NCBI GenBank assembly: GCA_014237465.1
Contig: JABZFM010000011.1
Coordinates: 1-64,000 of the forward strand
Direction of reading: 5' to 3'
Length of the DNA: 64,000 bases
DNA from: Desulfobacteraceae bacterium
GTDB lineage: Bacteria > Desulfobacterota > Desulfobacteria > Desulfobacterales > Desulfosalsimonadaceae
Shown here: in pieces, positions 46,975-55,438 of the stretch
Layout: each line of letters starts with the position of its first letter
Numbering within the stretch: the stretch's first letter is position 1
Translations under genes and position numbers: made by a program
The notes under the pieces: model-generated
Told to the model about the DNA's origin: nothing
Seen by the model: the letters and a program-made list of their open reading frames with translations, nothing else
Databases searched by the model: none

Positions 46975-48582
46975 TTATTTGTAATCCATAAATGCAAACA
47001 CATTATCCGCATCTTTTGAAAATTCATCTCTTAATACCCGGTCCAGGTTCTTTTCAGACGCGGTTTTTGGTATTTCATCCACCACCTGAAGAAAAGACGG
47101 GATAGAATTGCCTTCAAGGCTTTGCCTGCAATGGGCAAACACGGATTTTGGATCTATGGCATTGCCATTCATGGGAACGACTGCCGCCACCAGATCACTT
47201 TCACCTGGTGCCCCTGACTCCGCCGGGATACCATAAACACACACATCAGTGATATCTGAATGTACGGCAATAGCTGATTCCACGTACTGGGGTTGAATAA
47301 AATCACCTGACCGCCGCAAACCACCGCCGGCCCGATAGTCAAAGAAAAACCATCCTTCCTCATCTGTATGTCCCATGTCACCGGTACGCAGCCAGCCGCC
47401 CCGGGTCTTTTCTTGTGATGCCTTCTTCTTACCCAGATAATCCACTTCCATCTTTTGCCCGACCAGACGGAAAATGATCTGCCCGGTTTCACCCGGCGCA
47501 CATTCCATATCGTCTTTACGAACCACTTTCATTTCCATCAAACCCTCAAGCGGCTTGCCGAAAGATCCAATGGGTCCGACGCCCGGGGCTTTATGCGCAA
47601 ACCCGCCCTCGACTGCGCCATACCACTCATGAATCATCACACCGAATCGTTTTTCAAACGTTTCCCAGATGGCTTTTGGCGTTCCCGCGCTTAATACCAG
47701 GCGAACCGGGTTATCCGCGTCATCCGGTTTGGGCGGTTCACTGTAAATCCCCATCATCATGCCGCCTAATAAAGAAAATGATGTACACCCATATTTTCGG
47801 CAAATATCCCATATCCGGCTCTTGGTGAACTTTGTACTAATTACGGATGGAATTGAAAGCATCAGAGAAGGAACCATGGTAGCAGCCTGTGCATTACCGT
47901 GTGTGAGGGACAAACCGGTATACAGTTTATCTTCAGCCGTATACTGCCAGACAAACTGGGCAAGCTGGGCAGGCAAAGCAATGCGGTCGCCCTTGCTCAC
48001 AACCCCTTTAGGGTCACCGGTAGTACCGGATGTATAAATCACCTCTATGGGTACCGCTATTTCATCGCTACGGTTATCAGGTGGAGGTGCCTCCGGAGCA
48101 TTGCATATTTCATTTAATGACGGATATACATCCGTTACCGGCACCTTCATGTTGTCTTTATAGGATACACTCAAAACAGATGCATCCGGGACATCCGGCA
48201 ACACTTCTTCGACATTCGCCAAAAACTCACTGGTAAGAATGATACCTTTTGATTTTGAATCATTTAACATATAGGCCAGCCTTTGCCCCTTGACCCGCGG
48301 GTCGATGGGAACCATTACCGCACCGAGAAGCGCTCCGGCATATAATGAGTACAAAAATTCCGGATGGTTTCTCATAAGCAGCGCGAATGCATCACCTTTT
48401 CCAATTCCGGCATCCTGCATCAGCCCGGCAATTTTTCGGCCCTGAATAACGATATCCTTATACGTCACGATCTCTTCAGCATAATTGCCGTTTTCAAAAG
48501 TGACCACATTAAAATCAGGCTTGCTTTCCGCCCGGGTATCCAGTTCATAGGCAAAATGTCCGGGAACTTTACTTTCTGTCAT
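46975..48582 (-). CDS. AMP-forming acyl-CoA ligase
   Basis: A 535-residue ANL-superfamily ligase that activates a carboxylic acid with ATP and CoA. Motifs are YTSGTTGDPKG (about 189-199), EWYGAVEGG near 320, the GDMGHTDEEGWFFFDYR stretch near 400-417 and a C-terminal catalytic Lys in PKTASEKNLDR. It resembles the CaiC/fatty-acid ligase group. It would supply substrate to the SDR, dehydrogenase and thiolase of the operon. GAAAGGAGAA precedes ATG 48582. Confidence 0.93.
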   Translation of the reverse strand: MTESKVPGHFAYELDTRAESKPDFNVVTFENGNYAEEIVTYKDIVIQGRKIAGLMQDAGIGKGDAFALLMRNHPEFLYSLYAGALLGAVMVPIDPRVKGQRLAYMLNDSKSKGIILTSEFLANVEEVLPDVPDASVLSVSYKDNMKVPVTDVYPSLNEICNAPEAPPPDNRSDEIAVPIEVIYTSGTTGDPKGVVSKGDRIALPAQLAQFVWQYTAEDKLYTGLSLTHGNAQAATMVPSLMLSIPSVISTKFTKSRIWDICRKYGCTSFSLLGGMMMGIYSEPPKPDDADNPVRLVLSAGTPKAIWETFEKRFGVMIHEWYGAVEGGFAHKAPGVGPIGSFGKPLEGLMEMKVVRKDDMECAPGETGQIIFRLVGQKMEVDYLGKKKASQEKTRGGWLRTGDMGHTDEEGWFFFDYRAGGGLRRSGDFIQPQYVESAIAVHSDITDVCVYGIPAESGAPGESDLVAAVVPMNGNAIDPKSVFAHCRQSLEGNSIPSFLQVVDEIPKTASEKNLDRVLRDEFSKDADNVFAFMDYK

Positions 48583-48657
48583 TTAATATTTCTCCTTTCG
48601 AGGTCAGATTGCCGAATTAGAAACCAAAATGATTTTATGACGGCAGCCTCTACACGG

Positions 48658-49056
48658 TTAATCAATCGGTACATTATGCTTTTTGCAGAATTCCGGGAAA
48701 ATCGGATAAATGGGTTTTAACGCCGGCGTCATTTTCAACATTTTGGGGATCGGCCCCTTGGCTTTAATTTTGCGGGTTGCCAATGCGACCGGCAGCGACA
48801 GCTTTTTCAGCCAGAACAAAACAACCGTATCCGCAGACATTTCCATTCTCAGGACGGCATCCCGGTTTGCTTCCTCTCCGGTTATAACGTTATCTGCGTC
48901 AATATATATATAACCATCCGGGTCTGTTATTTTATACCGGTAACTAACCTCATAAGCCCTTAGTTTTTCTCCCAGTCCTGCTTCGAATACGATATGTTTC
49001 CACAAATCTTCCAAAAATTCATACATATGCTTCTGATCTTTAAAATAAACGCCCAT
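48658..49056 (-). CDS. SCP2 sterol-carrier-domain protein
   Basis: A 132-residue single-domain protein of the SCP2 lipid-binding fold: YKITDPDGYIYIDADNVI, then DAVLRMEMSADTVVLFWLKKLSL, with ATRKIKAKGPIPKML giving the usual basic end of the domain. It could present a bulky lipid-CoA to the enzymes. The start is ATG 49056 with AAGGAGG, not the in-frame ATG at 49107. Confidence 0.88.
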   Translation of the reverse strand: MGVYFKDQKHMYEFLEDLWKHIVFEAGLGEKLRAYEVSYRYKITDPDGYIYIDADNVITGEEANRDAVLRMEMSADTVVLFWLKKLSLPVALATRKIKAKGPIPKMLKMTPALKPIYPIFPEFCKKHNVPID

Positions 49057-49182
49057 GGTGTCCTCCTTTTTGTTTGTTTGGTTCTTAACTACGCTTGTCA
49101 AATACACTTTACCTTGATTTGAACTCTAAACATTGTTCACGATCAAAAAAATGAACCTTTCTTTTTAGAAACCACAAAATAA

Positions 49183-50013
49183 CTACTTAACCCCCATCGC
49201 CTTATCCAATATCCCACGGCCAAAAACAAAGCTTTGAAGTTTGATATAAAAATTCGGAAAATGTCTTTTGATGGACCACCAGAGCTTAGCATCCGGCTGT
49301 TTTATCGCATACGTTTTGTTTTTTTTGACACACTTTATGATATGACGGCTGACGCCTTCGGCGGATCCCATGGATTTGTTAAAGAACGCATCCATTCGGT
49401 CATATGATTTTTTATCAGTAGAGCGGGTCTGATCCAATAAGTTGGTTTTAAAAAACGTGGGGCAGACAACTGTGACGCCAATATTTTGGTATTTCAGTTC
49501 AGGTCTAAGGGTTTCCGATAAGGAAATAACAGCGGCTTTGGTCACATTATAGGGCCCCATTTCCGCCATGGCGCAAAATCCGGCAGCAGATGAGATATTG
49601 ACAACATGCCCGCTGCCCTGTTTTTTAAACAGCGGTATGAATGCTTTGCAGCCATGGATGACGCCCATGAGATTGATGTCGATAATCCAGCGCCAGTCTT
49701 CAAGTTTGACTTTTTCCATCACACCGACATTCAGAACACCCGCGTTATTTACGATGATATCGGTCCCACCCCATTTTGAAACCGCAGCATCCGCAAGTTT
49801 TTGCACCTGTTCCCATTTTGTGACATCACATTGGACGGCAAAACCTTCGCCACCAGATTCATTGACCAATTTGACAGTTTCTTTGGCGCCGTCCAGGTTG
49901 ACGTCACTAACCAGAACCTTCCATTCCTTTTTGGCAAATTCGATCGCAAGCGCACGTCCCAGGCCGCTGCCGGCTCCGGTGATCACAACCCGTTTTTTGG
50001 GAAATTTTTTCAT
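49183..50013 (-). CDS. Short-chain dehydrogenase, first gene of the acyl-CoA oxidation operon
   Basis: A 276-residue SDR: TGAGSGLG (residues 12-19), NNAG near 89, catalytic Ser (SSAAG) near 142 and YNVTK near 157. It may oxidise a hydroxyl group on the substrate or a hydroxyacyl-CoA; not determinable. The sigma-54-like promoter at 50122-50137 and enhancer element B lie directly upstream. AAGGA is 10 bp before ATG 50013. Confidence 0.9.
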   Translation of the reverse strand: MKKFPKKRVVITGAGSGLGRALAIEFAKKEWKVLVSDVNLDGAKETVKLVNESGGEGFAVQCDVTKWEQVQKLADAAVSKWGGTDIIVNNAGVLNVGVMEKVKLEDWRWIIDINLMGVIHGCKAFIPLFKKQGSGHVVNISSAAGFCAMAEMGPYNVTKAAVISLSETLRPELKYQNIGVTVVCPTFFKTNLLDQTRSTDKKSYDRMDAFFNKSMGSAEGVSRHIIKCVKKNKTYAIKQPDAKLWWSIKRHFPNFYIKLQSFVFGRGILDKAMGVK

Positions 50014-50121
50014 GAGGCAATATCCTTTTCATCGTTAAATAAGTTAAACTTGATAACCAACTAACCTTTGAATACATCAATCACCTAAGGCATGATCTCA
50101 TCCAAGGATAAAACTATAGAA

Positions 50122-50137
50122 TGCAAACGGCATGCCA
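50122..50137 (-). promoter_or_regulatory. Sigma-54 (-24/-12) promoter for the acyl-CoA oxidation operon
   Basis: On the minus strand TTGGCAT-GCCG-TTTGCA reads TGGCAT-N5-TTGCA, one change from consensus with exact GG-N10-GC spacing. It is 72 bp from the two-box element B and about 110 bp before ATG 50013. Confidence 0.75.
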
Positions 50138-50208
50138 AACTTATTACAATTTGTAATTGCTCGATATTTAAGTATATTTAAAAATTTATCAAAAACAAAA
50201 CATCTGCT

Positions 50209-50247
50209 GCGCCATTATATAGTCAATTGGTGCCAAAATAATGGCAC
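50209..50247. promoter_or_regulatory. Two-box palindromic enhancer element B
   Basis: GCGCCATTATATAGTC (50209-) followed by GTGCCAAAATAATGGCAC (50230-50247), with box centres about 21 bp apart. It aligns without gaps to element A (23706-23743) and its second box is the same as in element C (52233-52248). Confidence 0.7.
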
Positions 50248-50295
50248 TTTCGCCAAATTTTACGATTAACTCCTGATAAGAATTTCATAGCCCTG

Positions 50296-50330
50296 AAAAA
50301 AGAAAAGCCGGGAGCAATTAAGCCCCCGGC
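50296..50330 (-). terminator. Intrinsic terminator
   Basis: On the minus strand GCCGGGGGC-TTAATT-GCTCCCGGC is followed by a TTTTCTTTTTT tract. It ends transcription of the secreted paralogue C gene before enhancer element B. Confidence 0.85.
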
Positions 50331-50372
50331 CTTGATTAAGACTGAAATCATTTATTAATTCATTTTGATGGA

Positions 50373-51812
50373 TTATGGCAAATTTGCTCCGGGATCATTA
50401 CCAAGCGCTTCGAACTCCTCGGTGCTCATATACTGAATCTCAGGAAAGTATTCTCCCAATACACTTTCTTCGTCACCTGTCGCTAATACTTTTTGAATTG
50501 CGTGTTCAAAGCCAGGTGAAGGAAGCATATGGCGTAGAATAAGATGCCCGTCATCCAGGTTTCCTGCGCCATCACCATTTTCTCCCCAATGCAGCCATTT
50601 CACCCCATATCTATCCTCTGCGTTTGAGGGACGGTCTTCGACAAGGCATACGACGATCGTATAAAAACCATTGTCGTCAAGCGGGACTTGTTCATCATAG
50701 ACGCCATCAATGACCTTTGTGGTAACCAACGACTCGTTTGTGGTAATCGACCAATAGCGCATGTCCACATCGCCGTCCATGAAATCGCCATCCATGAATG
50801 GGTCGCGCTGGTATGTCTCGGGCGTAATGGGCGCCTTTGCTCGAATGACCGCAACCTCGCCGTATCTTCGGTCCAAAAGAACAGACATATACTGATTGTC
50901 CAGGTTTGCATACTGAGCTACTTTATAGGGCGGTGTCGGCAAGGTTAACCCCACATACCAGGCCGTGACCGTATGAGCGATATCAAAGGTTTTCATCCAG
51001 TCCGGCGGATCCTGAGCCGGGAAGTACTCCGGCATTTCACCAGCATATTCATGCCATGCATAACCGCCTCGCAGATAACCGTAGGTAAACGGATCCATGG
51101 GCATAACAGGAAGAGGAGTGGGGTCAATGGACAATACAGCGTATGAAGCCTCTGTATCCAGCTCCTCACCGCTTGCCATGGTCACACGCGGTTCCGGCAG
51201 TCCCACGCCGCCGGTAATATCACGGTTTTTGTCCATAACATAGATACGCCACGCCAGAGTGAGCGCACCCTGATCACCGGCTTTGGCATACAGTGTATTT
51301 TGCATCCGATCGGCTGGATCTTCGGGCGGAAGCTCATTTAGAATTGTAATAATGAAGTCACGATTGTACACCGAATTTCGTTTTGCGCCTGGCAAAAAGG
51401 GATTTTCAGAGCCCGGATCCGGGATAATCTGTGTATCGTTCAAAGCATCGGTTGGCGCACCGCTGACCGCATCATAGGAATTAATGGATATATACCGCGC
51501 ATGTGCATATTTGCACACCAGCTCCAGTGTGGCACCTTCGGGTATCGTGCATTTTGCTGACCAGTATGCTGCGCCGGTATCCGGAAACGCGATGTTAAGC
51601 TCCGGATTGATAAAGATGTCATAGGGCCCTGCCCACAGGGGCGTATTGATCGGGAACTCATTTTCAGCCGCATGGGCGGTGAGCGGGCCCATGAGCAAGA
51701 CGGATACGGCAATGGCGAATGCAACAGAAAGCAGCGTATACTTCACCGTCACTTGTTTAAAATGGTTAAAATGGTTAAAATGTTTAAAATGTTTAAAATG
51801 TTTTTTCTCCAT
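50373..51812 (-). CDS. Secreted paralogue C with repeat-encoded signal peptide start
   Basis: A 479-residue exported protein of unknown function. The N-terminus is MEKK followed by HFKHFKHFNHFNHFK, encoded by five tandem 9-bp units; then a hydrophobic core and a signal cleavage region at about 49 (TAHAAE). Family motifs are CKYAHARYISIN near 105, IIPDPGSENPFLPGAKR near 140, VDMRYWSIT near 345 and C-terminal YMSTEEFEALG, the last shared with 12565-14916. AGGAGAC lies before ATG 51812. It has its own sigma-54 promoter (52122-52137) and a leader of about 300 nt with a 13-bp repeat tract and a hairpin. Confidence 0.8.
   Translation of the reverse strand: MEKKHFKHFKHFNHFNHFKQVTVKYTLLSVAFAIAVSVLLMGPLTAHAAENEFPINTPLWAGPYDIFINPELNIAFPDTGAAYWSAKCTIPEGATLELVCKYAHARYISINSYDAVSGAPTDALNDTQIIPDPGSENPFLPGAKRNSVYNRDFIITILNELPPEDPADRMQNTLYAKAGDQGALTLAWRIYVMDKNRDITGGVGLPEPRVTMASGEELDTEASYAVLSIDPTPLPVMPMDPFTYGYLRGGYAWHEYAGEMPEYFPAQDPPDWMKTFDIAHTVTAWYVGLTLPTPPYKVAQYANLDNQYMSVLLDRRYGEVAVIRAKAPITPETYQRDPFMDGDFMDGDVDMRYWSITTNESLVTTKVIDGVYDEQVPLDDNGFYTIVVCLVEDRPSNAEDRYGVKWLHWGENGDGAGNLDDGHLILRHMLPSPGFEHAIQKVLATGDEESVLGEYFPEIQYMSTEEFEALGNDPGANLP
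51757..51801. repeat. Five tandem 9-bp repeats inside a signal-peptide coding region
   Basis: Units TTAAAATGG, TTAAAATGG and three TTAAAATGT (plus strand). Being 9 bp, they keep the frame and encode HFN/HFK in the minus-strand gene. Slippage would change length of the signal peptide's N-region without breaking the gene. Confidence 0.9.
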
Positions 51813-51881
51813 ACGAAGTCTCCTTTTTTATTTAATTGGATTAACGCAGGCATGCTCACAAAGCATCCCTTTGCTTTATTG

Positions 51882-51906
51882 ATACAATGGCGGAATGCCA
51901 TTGTAT
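51882..51906. promoter_or_regulatory. Perfect 10-bp inverted repeat in the leader
   Basis: ATACAATGGC-GGAAT-GCCATTGTAT. It lies about 70 nt before the start of the secreted paralogue C gene and inside its predicted leader. It could be an operator or an RNA hairpin. Confidence 0.55.
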
Positions 51907-52041
51907 TCGACCAAACATTGACCTTTTTCCAATATTCAAACCCGGACTCCTGAAGACTGCTGCATATCTCGAACAGATGTTCATTCTTCGACTTCATCCG
52001 GTGTTTTTACAGATCAACCATTTAATATCCTGAACATGCAG

Positions 52042-52090
52042 ACAAAAAGAGAAAACAAAAAGAGAAAACAAAAAGAGAAAACAAAAAGCA
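52042..52090. repeat. 13-bp tandem repeat, about 3.7 units
   Basis: ACAAAAAGAGAAA is repeated three times and followed by a partial unit. It is in the transcribed leader just downstream of the sigma-54 promoter of the minus-strand paralogue gene. Confidence 0.9.
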
Positions 52091-52121
52091 GACCAATAAG
52101 CGGACAATCAGTATTATTCAA

Positions 52122-52137
52122 AGCAAAAATGATGCCA
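52122..52137 (-). promoter_or_regulatory. Sigma-54 (-24/-12) promoter for secreted paralogue C
   Basis: On the minus strand TGGCAT-N5-TTGCT with exact GG-N10-GC spacing (one change from consensus). It is 74 bp from enhancer element C. Confidence 0.75.
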
Positions 52138-52210
52138 AACATCGCAAACATAATAACATGCTGGAATTTTTATATAATACAAAAACAGGAATCCCATCGA
52201 AACTTCATTT

Positions 52211-52248
52211 TGCTGTTATATGGTCATTAAAATGCCAAAATAATGGCA
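52211..52248. promoter_or_regulatory. Two-box palindromic enhancer element C
   Basis: A degenerate box GCTGTTATATGGTC (from 52212) and TGCCAAAATAATGGCA (52233-52248). The second box is the same as in element B. It is 67 bp before the sigma-54 activator's ATG and 74 bp from the leftward promoter, so it could serve both activation and autoregulation. Confidence 0.7.
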
Positions 52249-52314
52249 ATTTTTATTGCTTAATTGAAATTATCGCGATATCAAATTTATCAGTTCTTAA
52301 TAAGGAGACTCACA

Positions 52315-55300
52315 ATGCCGAAAAAAACACCCGCCTTTTCCAATGAACAGTGGCGATTCCTTGCTGTTTTAGATGCTCTTGGCAGCAATGTTCCCATAGA
52401 TATTCTTGGATTCCTGGTGCCCCTCCCCCCCGGGCCTTTATTTGAAGTGATAAAACAATCCAAAAAAATGGGTTGGCTTATTTCAAAACATGAAGATCAT
52501 TTTTCTCTATCTGAAAAACTTCCGGATAATGTTCAAAACCAAATCTCAACCATAAACACCCCTGCCCAGCTGAATATGATTGCGAACCAGCTGCGAAATT
52601 TTGAACCGTTATCACCGTCGATTTCAAAATGGATCATGCAATTAATAAAAAGGAGCGACATTTCTATTGAATCCATAGAGTTTGAAACAGACTTTGCAAA
52701 TCAACTTTTGGAATACAATCTGGATGGGCAGGCCTGGAATCACCTCAATCATGCGTCCGGCCTGATGGTTGCTTATCTTCGCAACGATGAGATTAAGCAA
52801 TTATATGTCTCAACTGTTCTCACCTTATCCTGTCTTTCGTTCAACCTGGGGCGGGGATTAACCGATGTTGAAGGTTCACTGGTCAAAGCGATGGAAGTTG
52901 CCCGGGAACTGGGAGATAAGCGTTCACAGGCGTTGATTAATATGCACCTTGGATGGCTATATTACTTTTCTGACAGGCGGGAAAATGCATTGGCTGCATT
53001 GTCTTTTGGGCTTAATGAAATTGAAGATATCTCGGATGAGGATATCCTCAACCAGTCGGCTGTGTTCCTTGGTTTGTTTTATTATATGCAGGGATTGTTC
53101 GCAGAAGCCTTGCCTCATTTGGAACGGGCCGCACGGCTTTATGAGACAGAGAATAATAAAAGAATGGCTTATCCGATTGCGACTTTTTTTCTCGGGTTTT
53201 GCCTGACATATCTTGGCGAATTTCACCAAGCCATCGGCAGCCTGGACTTTAACTGGCGATTGGCCATTGAACGATCAAACCATAACCTGGCCACCACGCT
53301 CCGCGTGGTTTTAGGAACCATATTACTCCTGATAAATAAAAAAGAAGAGGCTTTTTTTCATCTTGAAGAAGCCCGACAAGAAGCGGAAAAATACGAAAAC
53401 GCCTTTGCTTTACATCTGCATCCAGGTCCTATAGCGTTAAATCTGAGAAATACCGGTCGGACCAAAAAAGCTTATGATCTGTTGATGCAATCCAATATTA
53501 AAGGCGTCAAAGCCGGTTTGATTCGCCAGTTTTCTTCTCCGTGGTACCTCGAGATGGTCTTTGAGTTCGAAGAGATGAATTTTTCATTACCCGCTGCCCT
53601 ACGCTTTAAAAATCTCATGAAACGGGCATTTAAGGAAAACAATGTTCATCTCATGGGCGTGGCACTTCGATTGCAAGCATTAGATATGATGGAAAAAAAC
53701 AAAAAACCGGATTCCATACGGGACACTCTTGAACAAAGCGAAACCTATCTTAAACAATCCGGTGATATTGTCCAGATTTCAAAAACACTTATTCAAAAAT
53801 CCCGATTTGAACTCTCAACAGGCAATACGGACAAAGCAAAAGACCTTGCCAAAAGAGCATGGGCACACTTAGGCGGATATGCGGATGACTTTTTTCCGGA
53901 TGACTTAAGAAGCCTTGTTAAACCTATAAAAAACAAACATCATCAAACGGATATGCCGCGGGAATCCCTTGAAAAATATATTGAGCTGACAGAATCCATG
54001 TTTCCCGTAAACAGCCAGGATGAAGTCCTCCAAAGAGCTGTTATTGCATCCAACCGATTCTATGGTGCTGAGCGAGGCGGAATTTTCTGGTTCCCCGGCG
54101 GAAAGCTGACCAGAAATCCTGAACTGAGGGCATCGTGTAATCTGTCAATAAATGATACCCGATCCGAGAGTTTCAAGCTGAGCCATGAATTAATTATAAA
54201 AACATTTAACGAAAACCGGCCGGGTTTAATACGCAGCGAGATCAAACACAGTGCCGCTCTGGACAGGCCTATTACAGCGGCATTATGCCTGCCCATAAAA
54301 ATAAGGGAAAAAATCCGGGCTGTGTTGTACCATGACAACTCCTACATGGAAGACTGCTTTGATTTTCTTGATAATGAAACACTTATAAGGATGATGGATC
54401 ATATCAGCCGCCAGGTCGCAAGGATATGGGAATACTCCCGGTTGAAAGAAGAACGAAACAGCCTGATATCTGAAAAGCATCTTCACGATAAACCAACAGG
54501 TAAATCTGAGTTGGTGTTTAAAAGCTACGTGATGGACAATTTAATCAACCAGGTGGATAAAGCTGCCGGTTCCGATTCTACCATCCTGATCCTTGGCGAA
54601 AGCGGTGTTGGTAAAGAGTTGATCGCCCGTCGGGTTCATGCCATGAGCCCACGACATGATAAGGCATTTATTGTCGTCGATGCCAACACCATACCCGAAG
54701 GGTTGTTTGAAAGCGAACTCTTTGGTCATGAAAAAGGCGCCTTTACCGGAGCAGACCGCCAGAAAAAAGGACGCCTTGAAATCGCAGACAAGGGCACCCT
54801 CTTTATTGATGAAATCGGGGAACTGCCTAAATCCATGCAAGTCAAATTATTACGCGCCATCCAGGAAAAAACATTTGTACGGGTGGGCGGCACACAGACC
54901 CTGCATTCGAATTTTCGCCTGGTTGCGGCTACGAACCGCGACCTTGCCCAGGAAGTCACTATGGGAAACTTCAGAGAGGATCTTTATTACCGTTTGAATG
55001 TGGTTCCCATTCATATTCCGCCTTTAAAAAAACGAATTGGCGATATACCGCTTCTATCCAATTATTTCATGGTCCAATACGCCAAAAAATACAATCGTGA
55101 GAACCTGTATATCGACGCTGAAACGGAAACATTGTTAAAACAGTATCAATGGCCCGGCAATATCCGGGAGCTTGAAAACATCATTGAAAGAGCGGTTCTT
55201 CTTTCATCGGGAAACTTGCTTGAAATCGATCTGACACTGCATACACACAAAAAAAGCGCTTATTCTTTCGAAGACATGCCGACCCTTGATGAACTGCAGC

Positions 55301-55425
55301 GCAGATACATTCAATACGTTATTGACAAAACAGATGGCAAGATCAGCGGGTCGAACAGTGCCAGCGAAATACTGGGTGTAAAAAGAACAACACTTCAAGC
55401 AAAGATTAAAAAGTTAAAAATATGA
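52315..55425 (+). CDS. Sigma-54-dependent activator with TPR and GAF sensor region
   Basis: A 1036-residue enhancer-binding protein. Residues about 1-90 look like a winged helix, 100-540 are TPR-like helical repeats, about 560-720 a GAF domain, 740-970 an AAA+ domain (Walker A GESGVGKE near 761, GAFTGA near 808, Walker B FIDEI), and a C-terminal Fis helix-turn-helix (last 50 residues, ISGSNSASEILGVKRTTLQAKIKKL). All sigma-54 signatures are intact. ATG 52315 with AAGGAG is preferred over an in-frame ATG at 52264. It sits beside element C and is the best candidate to bind all three two-box elements. Its HTH is related to the one at 320-3481. Confidence 0.9.
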   Translation: MPKKTPAFSNEQWRFLAVLDALGSNVPIDILGFLVPLPPGPLFEVIKQSKKMGWLISKHEDHFSLSEKLPDNVQNQISTINTPAQLNMIANQLRNFEPLSPSISKWIMQLIKRSDISIESIEFETDFANQLLEYNLDGQAWNHLNHASGLMVAYLRNDEIKQLYVSTVLTLSCLSFNLGRGLTDVEGSLVKAMEVARELGDKRSQALINMHLGWLYYFSDRRENALAALSFGLNEIEDISDEDILNQSAVFLGLFYYMQGLFAEALPHLERAARLYETENNKRMAYPIATFFLGFCLTYLGEFHQAIGSLDFNWRLAIERSNHNLATTLRVVLGTILLLINKKEEAFFHLEEARQEAEKYENAFALHLHPGPIALNLRNTGRTKKAYDLLMQSNIKGVKAGLIRQFSSPWYLEMVFEFEEMNFSLPAALRFKNLMKRAFKENNVHLMGVALRLQALDMMEKNKKPDSIRDTLEQSETYLKQSGDIVQISKTLIQKSRFELSTGNTDKAKDLAKRAWAHLGGYADDFFPDDLRSLVKPIKNKHHQTDMPRESLEKYIELTESMFPVNSQDEVLQRAVIASNRFYGAERGGIFWFPGGKLTRNPELRASCNLSINDTRSESFKLSHELIIKTFNENRPGLIRSEIKHSAALDRPITAALCLPIKIREKIRAVLYHDNSYMEDCFDFLDNETLIRMMDHISRQVARIWEYSRLKEERNSLISEKHLHDKPTGKSELVFKSYVMDNLINQVDKAAGSDSTILILGESGVGKELIARRVHAMSPRHDKAFIVVDANTIPEGLFESELFGHEKGAFTGADRQKKGRLEIADKGTLFIDEIGELPKSMQVKLLRAIQEKTFVRVGGTQTLHSNFRLVAATNRDLAQEVTMGNFREDLYYRLNVVPIHIPPLKKRIGDIPLLSNYFMVQYAKKYNRENLYIDAETETLLKQYQWPGNIRELENIIERAVLLSSGNLLEIDLTLHTHKKSAYSFEDMPTLDELQRRYIQYVIDKTDGKISGSNSASEILGVKRTTLQAKIKKLKI

Positions 55426-55438
55426 TATCAATCGTTTC

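Noticed and set aside
52244-52260. Rightward sigma-54 promoter for the activator (TGGCAA...TTGCT)
   Set aside because: GG to GC spacing is 11 instead of 10 bases, and it overlaps the enhancer box.
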